Assembly: GCF_016798245.1 (NCBI RefSeq)
Contig: NZ_JAEUZA010000003.1
Span: 609,397 to 673,396, forward strand
Source of the DNA: Alkalicoccobacillus gibsonii
GTDB taxonomy: Bacteria > Bacillota > Bacilli > Bacillales > Bacillaceae_D
Length of the DNA stretch: 64,000 nt
Direction: 5' to 3'
Part shown: piece by piece, positions 1 through 9,263 of the stretch
How positions within the stretch are numbered: the first letter of the stretch is position 1
Layout: the number at the start of each line of letters is the position of its first letter
Made by a program: the position numbers and the translations under genes
The notes under the pieces: model-generated
Database searches by the model: none
The model's input: the letters and a program-made list of their open reading frames with translations, nothing else
Told to the model about the DNA's origin: nothing

Positions 1-16
1 CTCGTCCAAAAAACCA

Positions 17-922
17 ATGAAGACGGAGCAAGAAAAGAAGAAACGAAGAAAGCAGGAGCTCATTGCATACGCTTTTATTTCACCATGGTTAATTGGTTTT
101 TTAGGATTTGTTATCGGTCCAATGATTGCTTCCCTTTACTTTTCATTTACAGATTATGATCTACTTTCTAGCCCTAACTGGGTAGGATTATCTAACTACA
201 CGGAACTCCTCACGAATGATGCGCGCTTTCGAACATCAGTCAGTGTCACATTAATCTTTGTATTGGTATCTACTCCTTTAAAACTCATTTTTGCCTTAGC
301 TGTCGCTATGCTTTTTAACAATGAACGCAAAGGAAAAGGTTTTTACACGACGGTTTTCTATATTCCTTCAATAATTGGTGGAAGTGTTGCCGTCGCAGTT
401 ATGTGGCGCCAGTTATTTGGTGGGCAAGGAGCGGTTAACGACATACTGTTATTTTTAGGAGTAGAGGGCCGAAATTGGATTGCCAGTCCCGATCATGCCA
501 TTTGGGTATTAGTTTTGCTAGTTGTTTGGCAGTTTGGCTCACCTATGATTATCTTTCTAGCAGGACTTAAGCAGATTCCAAGAGATTTGTATGAAGCTGC
601 AATGGTAGACGGAGCAGGAGCTATTCGTAAATTTAAATCGATCACACTTCCTTTATTAACACCTGTCATCTTCTTTAACCTGATTATGCAAATGATTGGT
701 GGATTTCTTATCTTTACTCAGGCATTTATCACTACGGAAGGTGGGCCGCTTGATCGTACGTTATTTTATGCATTGTATCTGTATGAGAAAGCCTTTCAAA
801 ACTATCAAATGGGATATGCCTCGGCCATGGCTTGGATGCTATTAGTGGTAGTTGCAATTATTACTGCCTTAATCTTCTATAGCTCAAAGAAGTGGGTATA
901 TTACGAATCGGAGAAGGGGTAA
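17..922 (+). CDS. Sugar ABC transporter permease, MalF-like (CUT1), 5' end possibly beyond window
   Basis: Inner-membrane subunit of a CUT1-type carbohydrate importer. About six hydrophobic segments are visible, starting with one at residues 16-38, and the ABC-permease loop (EAAMVDGAG) that contacts the ATPase lies near residue 192. It sits 4 bases before a second permease, so the two form the heterodimeric channel. No ribosome site precedes the ATG at 17, and the frame stays open to the window edge, so the true start may be upstream. The binding protein is presumably upstream too. Substrate cannot be told from sequence. Confidence 0.88.
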   Translation: MKTEQEKKKRRKQELIAYAFISPWLIGFLGFVIGPMIASLYFSFTDYDLLSSPNWVGLSNYTELLTNDARFRTSVSVTLIFVLVSTPLKLIFALAVAMLFNNERKGKGFYTTVFYIPSIIGGSVAVAVMWRQLFGGQGAVNDILLFLGVEGRNWIASPDHAIWVLVLLVVWQFGSPMIIFLAGLKQIPRDLYEAAMVDGAGAIRKFKSITLPLLTPVIFFNLIMQMIGGFLIFTQAFITTEGGPLDRTLFYALYLYEKAFQNYQMGYASAMAWMLLVVVAIITALIFYSSKKWVYYESEKG

Positions 923-926
923 TCTC

Positions 927-1769
927 ATGGACAAGCAAAAAAAGATGAGAACGATCTTATATCATTCTATCGTTATACTTTTTGGCGCAGTCATGCTCTA
1001 CCCAGTCTTATGGATGTTTGCTAGCTCATTTAAACCACACACAGAGATTTTTCAACAGGCTGCATCTCTTATTCCTTCTTCGTTTAATTGGGATAACTAT
1101 TCTGTAGGATGGGCTGGATTCGGCCGTGTAGGATTTGATCAAATTTTTGCAAATTCTCTTTTTGTATCCACTTTAAATATTGTGGGGGCTTTGTTTTCAT
1201 CCTCTCTTGTTGCCTTTGGATTTGCTCGATTAGAATTTCGTTTTAAGAAAACTTTATTTGCGTGCTTAATTGGAACGCTGATGCTGCCTATGCAAGTGAC
1301 GCTCATTCCACAATACATTCTTTTTAATGAACTTGGCTGGGTTAATACTTATTTGCCTCTAATTGTTCCGGCATTTGTAGGTGGAGTGCCCTTCTTTATT
1401 TTTTTAATGGTGCAGTTCATTCGCGGCGTACCAAAGGAGTTAGATGAAGCTGCGCTCATTGATGGCTGCTCAACCTTTGGCATCTTCTGGCGAATCATTC
1501 TACCACTTTGTAAGCCAGTACTCGTTACGGTTACAATCTTTGCTTTTATGTGGAGCTGGGACGACTTCTTTGGAGCGTTAATCTACTTAAATGATCCAGG
1601 ATTATATACTGTAGCGTTGGGTCTTGCAAGTTTCCTAGATTCACAAGGAGCTAGCTCCTGGGGACCTTTACTCGCCATGTCAACCCTATCATTATTACCA
1701 CAATTTATTATCTTTTTGTTCTTCCAAAAGTATCTGGTTCAAGGTATTGCCACAACTGGTCTTAAATAA
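927..1769 (+). CDS. Sugar ABC transporter permease, MalG-like (CUT1)
   Basis: Second channel subunit of the importer. An N-terminal membrane segment (about residues 11-33) is followed by five more, and the EAA-type ATPase-contact loop (DEAALIDGCS) lies near residue 173, as usual for 280-residue MalG-family proteins. It starts 4 bases after the MalF-like stop, with the preceding gene's end (GGAGAAGGGG) acting as its ribosome site. No ATPase or binding protein follows; a hairpin terminator ends the operon at 1809-1846. A shared MsmX-type ATPase is inferred. Confidence 0.9.
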   Translation: MDKQKKMRTILYHSIVILFGAVMLYPVLWMFASSFKPHTEIFQQAASLIPSSFNWDNYSVGWAGFGRVGFDQIFANSLFVSTLNIVGALFSSSLVAFGFARLEFRFKKTLFACLIGTLMLPMQVTLIPQYILFNELGWVNTYLPLIVPAFVGGVPFFIFLMVQFIRGVPKELDEAALIDGCSTFGIFWRIILPLCKPVLVTVTIFAFMWSWDDFFGALIYLNDPGLYTVALGLASFLDSQGASSWGPLLAMSTLSLLPQFIIFLFFQKYLVQGIATTGLK

Positions 1770-1808
1770 ATGTAGATCTTTGCCTTTTAATAAAATAGAG
1801 AATAAAGG

Positions 1809-1846
1809 AGAGCAATGCACGCACACGCGTCATTGCTCTTTTTTTT
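1809..1846 (+). terminator. Rho-independent terminator after the sugar ABC operon
   Basis: A perfect 9-bp stem (AGAGCAATG at 1809-1817 pairing with CATTGCTCT at 1831-1839) is followed by a run of T. An ATG within the stem is in frame with the next gene, but it lies inside this terminator and is not its start. Confidence 0.9.
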
Positions 1847-1895
1847 AGAGGAATATCTCGACGTGTATCGAATGCGTAATAAAAGGAGTGATCAA

Positions 1896-2303
1896 ATGAC
1901 TGTACCTAAACACATTGTTTCAGCGGCAGCGATTGTATTAAATGATCAAAACGAATTACTTTTGGTAAAGAACCCGAATAGGGGCTGGGAGATGCCAGGT
2001 GGTCAAGTGGAGGAAGGGGAATCGATTGAGTATGCTGCCATTCGAGAAACGGAAGAAGAAAGTGGAATCATCATTGAAATTACTGGTTTCTGTGGAATTT
2101 TTCAAAATGTAGAAGGTTGTATTTGTAATACATTATTTTTAGGAAAGCCTATAGGAGGAGAGTGCCGACCATCGAATGAAAGTGATGAAGTGGCATTTTT
2201 TCCTCTCGAGCAGGCATTGGATATGGTTAAGTGGAAGAACTTTAGAGAACGAATTGAAAAAAGTTTAAATTCAGAAGAGCAACCTTTCTTTGTGACATTT
2301 TGA
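1896..2303 (+). CDS. Nudix hydrolase
   Basis: 135-residue Nudix-fold pyrophosphatase. The Nudix box is complete: Gly, five residues, Glu, seven residues, then RETEEESGI (about residues 36-58), which carries the Mg2+-binding glutamates. The start at 1896 is chosen because AAAAGGAGTG lies 6 bases upstream, while the longer open frame begins inside the preceding terminator. Substrate is not predictable; small Nudix enzymes clean oxidised nucleotides or nucleotide-sugar derivatives. It stands as the first of several short single-domain genes and has no clear pathway link to them. Confidence 0.85.
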   Translation: MTVPKHIVSAAAIVLNDQNELLLVKNPNRGWEMPGGQVEEGESIEYAAIRETEEESGIIIEITGFCGIFQNVEGCICNTLFLGKPIGGECRPSNESDEVAFFPLEQALDMVKWKNFRERIEKSLNSEEQPFFVTF

Positions 2304-2344
2304 TAAACTAGAGGTAGCAACTAAAGATACGGGAAGTGAATGAA

Positions 2345-2869
2345 ATGAAAAAACGCATTGCCATTGATATGGATGAAGTAATGGCTGACTTTATCCCAAA
2401 GCATTTATCTTTATATAACACAGAGTATAATGATGATATAAAGATTGCTGACTTACATGGGTGTACGTTAGAATCCCTCAGGCCAGAACTTGAAGATAAA
2501 ATCAAAGGATATATAAAAGATCCTACGTTCTTTCGGGATCTTGAAGTGATGAAGGATAGTCAGCAAGTAATTGAAGAATTAACACACTCTTATGAAGTAT
2601 ATATCACAACCGCTGCTATGGAATATCCAACTTCATTTACAGCTAAATACGAGTGGCTGAAAGAGCACTTCCCTTTTCTAAGCGATTTGAACATTGTCTT
2701 TTGCGGAAATAAGAGCATCATTCGAGCTGATTATCTAATTGATGATAACTCAAGACATTTTAAGACCTTTGAAGGACAAGGAATCCTCTACACAGCTCCA
2801 CACAATATACATGAGTCGGGTGTGGTTCGAGTGAACAACTGGAAGGAAGTCCGAAGCTATTTTCTATAA
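2345..2869 (+). CDS. HAD-fold 5'(3')-deoxyribonucleotidase-like protein (NT5C family)
   Basis: 174-residue protein beginning with the HAD motif DMDEVMAD, whose first Asp would be the nucleophile, followed by an alpha/beta fold with a Thr (ITTAA) as motif II and a DD motif near residue 134 (LIDDNS). Length and motif spacing match the NT5C family, which dephosphorylates deoxynucleotides. GTG at 2336 is also in frame, but the GGGAAG ribosome site at 2331-2336 is better spaced for the ATG at 2345. The exact substrate is inferred from the family only. Confidence 0.75.
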   Translation: MKKRIAIDMDEVMADFIPKHLSLYNTEYNDDIKIADLHGCTLESLRPELEDKIKGYIKDPTFFRDLEVMKDSQQVIEELTHSYEVYITTAAMEYPTSFTAKYEWLKEHFPFLSDLNIVFCGNKSIIRADYLIDDNSRHFKTFEGQGILYTAPHNIHESGVVRVNNWKEVRSYFL

Positions 2870-2886
2870 AAAATAGGGGGATCGTT

Positions 2887-3273
2887 ATGTCGATAAAATT
2901 AGATATGGTAGGTATCGTGGTTAAGGATATGAAGCGGGCTTTGGATTTTTATCGAACATTAGGATTTGAGATTTCTTCAGAATGGGACAGTCAGGCCCAT
3001 GTAGAAGTTGACCAGGGTGGAGTGAGGCTTGCCTTTGATACGGTCGAGGTTGCGACTTCTGTCTATGGATCGTGGAAAGAACCAACAGGTCACCGAATTG
3101 AATTAGCTTTTACTTGTGAGAACGCAACAGCGTTAGATGAGTTATACCAAAGAGTAATGGATCAAGGATACACTAGTCATAAGGAACCATGGGATACGTT
3201 TTGGGGACAGCACTATGCCATTTTAAAGGATCCAGATGGAAACTTGATTAGTTTATTTAGCGATCTCAACTAG
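2887..3273 (+). CDS. VOC (glyoxalase/bleomycin-resistance fold) family protein
   Basis: 128-residue vicinal-oxygen-chelate protein with two beta-alpha-beta-beta-beta halves: the first begins IKLDMVGIVVKD, and the second contains HYAILKDPDGN, typical of this fold. The His usually found at the first metal position is not apparent (MVGIVV), so it may be a ligand-binding member rather than an active glyoxalase. A GGGGG ribosome site lies 8 bases before the ATG, 17 bases after the nucleotidase-like gene. Function unknown. Confidence 0.75.
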   Translation: MSIKLDMVGIVVKDMKRALDFYRTLGFEISSEWDSQAHVEVDQGGVRLAFDTVEVATSVYGSWKEPTGHRIELAFTCENATALDELYQRVMDQGYTSHKEPWDTFWGQHYAILKDPDGNLISLFSDLN

Positions 3274-3305
3274 AAATAGAGTTTAATTATGAGAGGTGAA
3301 TACCA

Positions 3306-3944
3306 ATGAACATCATGAAAGTGCTTTATGAATGTAGCAATTGGTTAGCTAAGGTTATGTATCTTCATACATTATGGGTTGTATTCACGCTTGCTGGTTT
3401 AGTTGTTTTTGGCATCACACCAGCAACGATGGCGCTCTGCTCAGTTGTTCATAAATGGTATGACAAAGACTTTGACCTACCGATATTTAAGCAATTTTAT
3501 TCAACCTATAAGGCTCAATTTAAGAAATCCAACGTATTGGGTTTACTCTTAATGGGTTTTGGATTGTTTCTATACATTGATCTAAAGATCTCAGAAGAAA
3601 TTATTCAGTCCTTTTATTTACATGCAGTGATTCTTTTTATTTGTTTTGTGTATCTAATGACAGTCATTTACATGTTCACGATATTCGTTAGGTATGAGTT
3701 ACCATTGTTCTCTTATTTTAAGCAGTCATTGTTTATTGCATTAGCCAGACCAATGGAGACAATTGCGATTCTTTTAAGCTTATTCATTCTGTATTATTTA
3801 TTTAGCTTTGTGCCAGTTCTTTTCATCTTTGCGGGTTCTTCGATTATTTTTACACCGTTGGTTTGGTTCTCATACCGTGCTTGTTTATTAGTCGAAGAGA
3901 AGAAATTACATGTTCTAAATAACACCGTCACACAGACAAAATAG
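3306..3944 (+). CDS. YesL-like (DUF624) membrane protein
   Basis: 212-residue integral membrane protein with about five hydrophobic segments (near residues 22-45, 75-92, 100-128, 140-165 and 165-185). The N-terminal pattern 'LWVVFTLAGLVVFGITPATMA' region (described here by its residues 23-43) is typical of DUF624, the YesL family. In Bacillus and Paenibacillus this family often lies beside Lpl/Ytc-type sugar transporters, and here such a transporter follows 260 bases later. A terminator at 3954-3982 separates them. Biochemical role unknown. Confidence 0.7.
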   Translation: MNIMKVLYECSNWLAKVMYLHTLWVVFTLAGLVVFGITPATMALCSVVHKWYDKDFDLPIFKQFYSTYKAQFKKSNVLGLLLMGFGLFLYIDLKISEEIIQSFYLHAVILFICFVYLMTVIYMFTIFVRYELPLFSYFKQSLFIALARPMETIAILLSLFILYYLFSFVPVLFIFAGSSIIFTPLVWFSYRACLLVEEKKLHVLNNTVTQTK

Positions 3945-3953
3945 ACCATATTT

Positions 3954-3982
3954 AAAAGAGGCTATATAGATAGCTTCTTTTT
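3954..3982 (+). terminator. Rho-independent terminator after yesL-like gene
   Basis: AAAAGAGGCTAT at 3954-3965 pairs with ATAGCTTCTTTT at 3970-3981 with one G-T pair, followed by T-rich sequence. The rest of the gap to 4203 is AT-rich and should hold the promoter of the glycan operon, but I see no convincing -35/-10 pair. Confidence 0.75.
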
Positions 3983-4203
3983 ATATTTAGCGTCGGAAAT
4001 GCTGATACATAGCGACTCTTTACTGTATGTCATAAGATACATATTCCATCATGATGCACATATTAATGGTAGTATAAGCCTTAAATATGTAAGCGATTTC
4101 AATGTTTGTCTTCGATGTTGTGTTAATTTTTTGAAAATAACATATTGATACTATTTCTCTGGCAGTGCTACGATTGGAGCAATTTAAGAGAAGGAGGTAT
4201 TCA

Positions 4204-5175
4204 ATGAAACTACAACCAAAAACGCTACCTGTAGAAAAGACACATTCTACAATTCCACCAAAAAAAGTGAACAATAAAAAGACTAAAAAGATCTTACAGA
4301 ACTGGCAGCTTTACATATTTATTTTACCGGCTTTTCTTTACTTCTTTATTTTTCATTACATGCCTTTATACGGATTACAAATTGCGTTTAAAGATTTCAC
4401 ACCTGTTGCGGGAATAACAGGAAGTGAGTGGGTTGGGTTCAAGCATTTTATCCGATTTTTTGAATCCTATTATTTCTGGGATCTAATTAAAAATACCCTT
4501 GGACTGAGCGTGTATGAATTAATTGTTGGATTTCCTTTACCTATTATATTGGCACTTCTATTAAATGAAGTGAAAGACAGCTTTTTCAAACGTACCGTTC
4601 AAACGGTAACCTATGCTCCTCACTTTATTTCTGTTGTTGTAATTGCGGGGATGGTTATCGCATTTTTGTCTCCTGTTACAGGAATTATCAATCACGGAAT
4701 TCAGTTACTGGGGTTCGAGCCGATTGCGTTTATGACAGATCCCGCATGGTTTAAAACGGTTTATGTATTTTCTGGTGTCTGGCAGAGTACTGGTTGGGGT
4801 ACCATCATCTATTTGGCAGCCTTATCAGGTGTAGATCCACAGCACCATGAGTCGGCCGTCGTTGAAGGTGCGAACCGTTTACAACGAATTTGGCATATCA
4901 ATATTCCATTTATCTTCCCGACGATGGTTATTCTTCTCATTATGAACGTTGGAAACATTATGGCGTTAGGTTTCGAGAAGATCTTATTATTCCAGAATCC
5001 TTTGAATTTAGAGTCCTCAAATGTGATAGCGACATTTGTATACAAAGCTGGACTTCTAGATGCACAGTATAGCTTTGCAGCAGCAGTTGGTTTGTTCAAT
5101 GCTGTTATTAACGCAATCTTACTCATTGTTGTTAACCAAATTGCAAGAAAAACAAGCGAAACAAGCTTATGGTAA
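4204..5175 (+). CDS. LplB-type sugar ABC transporter permease
   Basis: 323-residue permease. A charged N-terminal tail rich in Lys precedes the first membrane segment (about residues 36-60), then PLYGLQIAFKDF, characteristic of the LplB/YtcP importers for oligosaccharides. The EAA loop region (ESAVVEGANRLQRI) lies near residue 217. The start at 4204 has AGAAGGAGGT 6 bases upstream, whereas the longer frame lacks a site. It is the first gene of a glycan-use operon, with its partner permease 12 bases downstream. Confidence 0.9.
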   Translation: MKLQPKTLPVEKTHSTIPPKKVNNKKTKKILQNWQLYIFILPAFLYFFIFHYMPLYGLQIAFKDFTPVAGITGSEWVGFKHFIRFFESYYFWDLIKNTLGLSVYELIVGFPLPIILALLLNEVKDSFFKRTVQTVTYAPHFISVVVIAGMVIAFLSPVTGIINHGIQLLGFEPIAFMTDPAWFKTVYVFSGVWQSTGWGTIIYLAALSGVDPQHHESAVVEGANRLQRIWHINIPFIFPTMVILLIMNVGNIMALGFEKILLFQNPLNLESSNVIATFVYKAGLLDAQYSFAAAVGLFNAVINAILLIVVNQIARKTSETSLW

Positions 5176-5187
5176 AGGGGGAGCCTT

Positions 5188-6096
5188 ATGAATACAACGT
5201 CAATACAAGAAACAAAGGTAGATAAGCTGTTTAAAGGATTTGTTTATCTTTGTTTGACTCTTGCTTTGATAGCCGTTTTGTATCCCCTCATTTATATCAT
5301 TAGTGCTTCAGTCAGCAGTCCTGCATCAGTGAATAGTGGACAAATGTGGCTATATCCCGTTGATATTACGTTTGCTGGATACGAAATGATTTTTCAAAAC
5401 AGTCAAATTTGGAGAGGGTATTTAAACACCATCTTCTATACAGGTCTTGGAACACTTATTAACCTGCTCGTGACCATTCCTGCCGCGTACGCTTTATCAC
5501 GCAGGGACTTCTTTGGTAGAGGTTTCTTTACTGGTATGTTTGTTTTGACCATGTTCTTTAGCGGTGGATTAATTCCAACGTATCTTGTGGTTAGGGACCT
5601 TGGCATGATTGATACGATTTGGGCGATGGTCTTACCGAATGCAGCCGCGGTGTGGAATATCATTATTGCACGAGTCTTCTTCCAATCAACTATTCCAAAA
5701 GGATTGGAAGAGGCTGCTACAATTGATGGAGCCTCTAACTTCAAGATGTTCATGAAGATTATTTTACCTCTCTCCGCGCCAATTATCGCAGTTATGGCTT
5801 TATTCTACGGTGTTGGTCATTGGAATGGTTACTTTAACGCATTGATTTACTTGTCTGATCGTAACTTGTACCCGCTTCAGATGGTACTAAGGGAAATCCT
5901 TGTCCTTAATGAACTTTCATCAAATAATACTCAGATAACTGGGGAAATGGCAGAAGCGCTTCATAGTAAGCAACAGCTTGCGGCAATTGTGAAGTACGGA
6001 GTCATGATTGTTAGTACATTACCAATTATCATTGTCTATCCTTTCCTACAACGATTTTTCGTTAAAGGTGTAATGATAGGGTCTTTAAAAGGCTAA
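5188..6096 (+). CDS. LplC/YtcP-type sugar ABC transporter permease
   Basis: 302-residue partner permease. It has a first membrane segment at about residues 17-40 with the family pattern YPLIYIISASVSSP, five further segments and the EAA loop EEAATIDGAS near residue 173. The C-terminal KGVMIGSLKG is a YtcP/LplC hallmark. An AAAGGGGGAG ribosome site precedes the ATG. With the LplB-type protein it forms the channel, and the following lipoprotein is the receptor. No ATPase gene is present in the operon. Confidence 0.92.
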   Translation: MNTTSIQETKVDKLFKGFVYLCLTLALIAVLYPLIYIISASVSSPASVNSGQMWLYPVDITFAGYEMIFQNSQIWRGYLNTIFYTGLGTLINLLVTIPAAYALSRRDFFGRGFFTGMFVLTMFFSGGLIPTYLVVRDLGMIDTIWAMVLPNAAAVWNIIIARVFFQSTIPKGLEEAATIDGASNFKMFMKIILPLSAPIIAVMALFYGVGHWNGYFNALIYLSDRNLYPLQMVLREILVLNELSSNNTQITGEMAEALHSKQQLAAIVKYGVMIVSTLPIIIVYPFLQRFFVKGVMIGSLKG

Positions 6097-6184
6097 ACCT
6101 TGCTTTAAGTTAAATTGGGGGTGAGTAGGGAACGGGCCTGTATCACTAATTAATGTATGAACAAAATTGAGAGGGGTTAGTAGA

Positions 6185-7783
6185 ATGAAAAAATCGTTAA
6201 CACTTTGTTTAACCGCAGTTGGTTGTCTAGGGTTTATGGCGGCATGTAGTTCAGATGATGCTAACACGGATAACTCTTCAACAACTAAATCTGATGTCGA
6301 GATCAACAAGGAAGGGTTTCCGATTGTCGATGAAGAGATAACGCTTTCGCTAATGGCTCCAGGTACAGGAATGGCCGAGTGGAAGGATATGCCTACACTT
6401 ACGGAATACAGTGAGCTAACGAATATTAAATTTGATTATACAACGCCTCCGATGAGTGATTTTGGAACTAGACTTAATTTGGCATTCGCTAGTGGCGATG
6501 TAGCCGATATTATTTATGGGGCAGGAAGTGGTAATTTAACGCCTGGTATGGAGGTTGATTACGGTAGACAAGGAATTCTAATTCCGTTAGAAGATCTTAT
6601 TGCCGAGTATGCTCCTAATATCCAAAAACTTTTAGATGAAAATCCGGAAGTAGCTAAATCCATTACTACAGTGGATGGACATATCTATTCGCTTCCTGCC
6701 ATAAATCAGCATCCAAACGCTGGATGGGCAGTCCCGATGTGGTATAACGGCGCTTGGCTTGATGCATTAGATGTTGAAGAATTACCGAAAACAACAGATG
6801 AACTGTATGATTTACTTGTTCGTTTTAAAGAAGAAGATCCAAATGGAAATGGTGAAGCGGATGAAATCCCTTTACTTGATGTTCAAATGAATAGCACGCG
6901 TAAGGCGTTTTTAGCTGCCTTTGGTATGAAGGATTGGGGCGTAGAAGAGGTTGACGGTAAGATTCGTTATGCTCCAAGTACCGAAAATTACAAAGAGTAT
7001 CTAGCCTATATGAACAAGCTATATGAGGAAGGTCTACTTGATCCTGAGACTTTCTCTCAATCTGATGAGCAGAAAAAAGCCAAAGGCCAAGAGAACAAAT
7101 TGGGTCTATTTCCTGACTGGTTCTCATTCTTTACAACAGGTGAAACAGAGGAAGAATCAATGAATAATCCAATGTTCCATCCTTTATCTAGTCCGATTAC
7201 AGATGAGCCATTGATCCCAATTAATCCTGGAATCTCAAGAGGAACCTTCTCTATTACAAGTTCAAATGAACATCCAGAGGCGTCCATTCGCTGGGTAGAC
7301 TACTTCTATTCAGAAGAAGGATCTGAGTATCTAAACAGAGGCCCAGAAGGTTATTTATATGAGCTAGATGATAATGGGGACAAAGTTGATCTTGAGCTGC
7401 CGGCAGGCTACGAGAGTACAGAGGAATACCGTGGAACATTAACTCCAGCATACGGCATTCCGACTCCAACACTTGTTATGCGATACGAGGATGATGAATT
7501 ATCTGAATTCGATCAGTTCTTGGATAAAGAAACAGCCGAAAAAGTTGATGCATACGGTGAAGTGCCGATTCCATTATTGTATCTAACCAATGAAGAGCAG
7601 GAGATCGTGAACACAATTGAAGTGGATCTAAAGTCTTACGTTGAACAATTAGAAGCTCGATTCATCACTGGCGTTGAACCGCTTTCGAATTGGGATAATT
7701 ATGTAGAGACGATTGAAGGCATGAATATCGAAAAATATGTGGAGATTTATCAAGAAGCATATGATCGTTGGGCAAGTAGTTAA
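6185..7783 (+). CDS. LplA-type extracellular sugar-binding lipoprotein
   Basis: 532-residue solute-binding protein of the large oligosaccharide-binding class. The signal peptide MKKSLTLCLTAVG is followed by a lipobox ending FMAAC, with lipidated Cys at residue 21, then a Ser/Asp/Asn-rich linker. The mature part shows MAPGTGMAEWKD and the NGNGEADEIPL segment common in LplA relatives. The ATG at 6185 is used because GAGAGGGG lies just upstream; the longer frame would disrupt the signal peptide. It probably captures a branched glycan for the two permeases upstream. Confidence 0.92.
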   Translation: MKKSLTLCLTAVGCLGFMAACSSDDANTDNSSTTKSDVEINKEGFPIVDEEITLSLMAPGTGMAEWKDMPTLTEYSELTNIKFDYTTPPMSDFGTRLNLAFASGDVADIIYGAGSGNLTPGMEVDYGRQGILIPLEDLIAEYAPNIQKLLDENPEVAKSITTVDGHIYSLPAINQHPNAGWAVPMWYNGAWLDALDVEELPKTTDELYDLLVRFKEEDPNGNGEADEIPLLDVQMNSTRKAFLAAFGMKDWGVEEVDGKIRYAPSTENYKEYLAYMNKLYEEGLLDPETFSQSDEQKKAKGQENKLGLFPDWFSFFTTGETEEESMNNPMFHPLSSPITDEPLIPINPGISRGTFSITSSNEHPEASIRWVDYFYSEEGSEYLNRGPEGYLYELDDNGDKVDLELPAGYESTEEYRGTLTPAYGIPTPTLVMRYEDDELSEFDQFLDKETAEKVDAYGEVPIPLLYLTNEEQEIVNTIEVDLKSYVEQLEARFITGVEPLSNWDNYVETIEGMNIEKYVEIYQEAYDRWASS

Positions 7784-7789
7784 TTAGAT

Positions 7790-7840
7790 GAAAAAGAAGC
7801 TCGTATCATACTTGATGCTAAGTAGAATACGAGCTTTTTC
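7790..7840 (+). terminator. Hairpin terminator or attenuator between binding protein and GH29
   Basis: GAAAAAG-AAGCTCGTAT at 7790-7806 pairs with ATACGAGCTTTTTC at 7827-7840, with T-run character in the right arm. It lies 21 bases before the fucosidase start inside what looks like one operon, so it may limit read-through and give more transporter than enzyme message. Confidence 0.75.
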
Positions 7841-7861
7841 CAATTCAGTAAGGAGGACCAA

Positions 7862-9232
7862 ATGGATAGAGAACAAGCACCACTAGAAGTAGAAGAAGGG
7901 ATTCATTCTTATACAAATGAAAAGGGATGGGTGAAGCCTAAGGAAGAGGCTCTCTTAGAACAAATTGAATGGTTCAAGGATCAGAAACTAGGGATTATGA
8001 TGCATTGGGGACCCTACTCTCAGTTAGGTGTCGTTGAATCGTGGGCATTAAGTGACGAAGATGCAGAGTGGTCAAGAGATGAGATTGATTGGGTTTCAGA
8101 TAGCGAAGTGTTTAAGCAGCAATATGTGAGCTTAAACAAAACATTTAATCCAGTACGGTTTGAACCTGAGAAATGGGCCGATGTCGCTAGTGAAAATGGC
8201 TTTAAGTATTTAGTGTTCACAACAAAGCATCACGATGGATTTGCAATGTGGGATACCCAAACAACAGAGTACAAGATTACAGGAAGCGAGTGTCCATTTC
8301 ATACACACCCTAAAGCAGATATTTGTAAGGAACTCTTTAATGCATTTAGAGCGAAGGGACTTCCAATCTCTGCTTATTTTTCAAAAGCGGACTGGCATGT
8401 ACCAACCTATTGGGCAAAGGACATGCAAAGAGGGACACATATGTGGCGTGGACCTAGTTATAACCCATTAGAGCATCAAGAGCTGTGGGAAGACTTTGTT
8501 CAATTTACTCATGAACAAATGAACGAATTGTTAACAGCATATGGAAGAATTGAGGTTTTATGGCTCGATGCAGGGTGGGTCTCTCCTGAAAATAATCAGG
8601 ATATCCGATTAGGAGAAGTGGTTGAGCGTGCGAGAGAAACACAGCCTTGGTTACTTGCTGCTGATCGGACAGTTGGTGGTACGTATGAAAACATTATTAC
8701 ACCTGAGCAAACCGTTCCATCAGAAGTGATGCATGTACCGTGGGAAGCATGTATCACAATGGGAAGTGCTTTTTCTTTTAGATATGAGGATACCTATAAA
8801 TCAGGGAGAGAGCTTGTTCACTTATTGTTAGAGGTGGTTGCGAAAGGAGGAAATCTGGCCCTCAATGTAGCACCACAGCCAGATGGAAGACTGCCACGAG
8901 GAGCCTTATCCAGTATGAATAAGCTTGGATCCTGGTTATCTACTTACGGGGAAGGAATCTATGGGACTAGACCAGTAGCGCCTTATTTCCAAGATGGCTT
9001 TGCCTTTACTCAGAAGGAGGGCGTCATCTATGCCTTTTACTTACAGGATGAGAAAGAATCAGCTAAAGAAGAGTTTATTCTTCCATATTTTAATGAAGTC
9101 CAGCATGTAGAACTCGTATATCCGAATCTGTCCCTTTCATTTAAGCAAACGAGTGAAGGAATTCATCTGAACCTACCTTTAGACATTAAAGAATTGCATA
9201 AATCTTATGCATATGCCTTCAAATTAATGTAA
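7862..9232 (+). CDS. GH29 alpha-L-fucosidase
   Basis: 456-residue retaining alpha-L-fucosidase. The N-terminal barrel carries MMHWGPYSQLG and TTKHHDGFAMWDT, the family fucose-binding His motifs, and VLWLDAGW, whose Asp236 aligns with the catalytic nucleophile. KGGNLALNVAPQPDG ends the barrel, and a short beta domain follows. There is no signal peptide, so it acts in the cytoplasm on imported oligosaccharides. AAGGAGGACC lies 4 bases before the ATG. It releases L-fucose from fucosylated glycans; a different GH29 lies at 23436-24677. Confidence 0.92.
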   Translation: MDREQAPLEVEEGIHSYTNEKGWVKPKEEALLEQIEWFKDQKLGIMMHWGPYSQLGVVESWALSDEDAEWSRDEIDWVSDSEVFKQQYVSLNKTFNPVRFEPEKWADVASENGFKYLVFTTKHHDGFAMWDTQTTEYKITGSECPFHTHPKADICKELFNAFRAKGLPISAYFSKADWHVPTYWAKDMQRGTHMWRGPSYNPLEHQELWEDFVQFTHEQMNELLTAYGRIEVLWLDAGWVSPENNQDIRLGEVVERARETQPWLLAADRTVGGTYENIITPEQTVPSEVMHVPWEACITMGSAFSFRYEDTYKSGRELVHLLLEVVAKGGNLALNVAPQPDGRLPRGALSSMNKLGSWLSTYGEGIYGTRPVAPYFQDGFAFTQKEGVIYAFYLQDEKESAKEEFILPYFNEVQHVELVYPNLSLSFKQTSEGIHLNLPLDIKELHKSYAYAFKLM

Positions 9233-9263
9233 CGATACAACGTGAGAAGAGGAGCTGTTACGC

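Noticed and set aside
1815..1895. Upstream extension of the Nudix gene
   Set aside because: The extra codons lie within a terminator hairpin and have no ribosome site; the start at 1896 has a good one.
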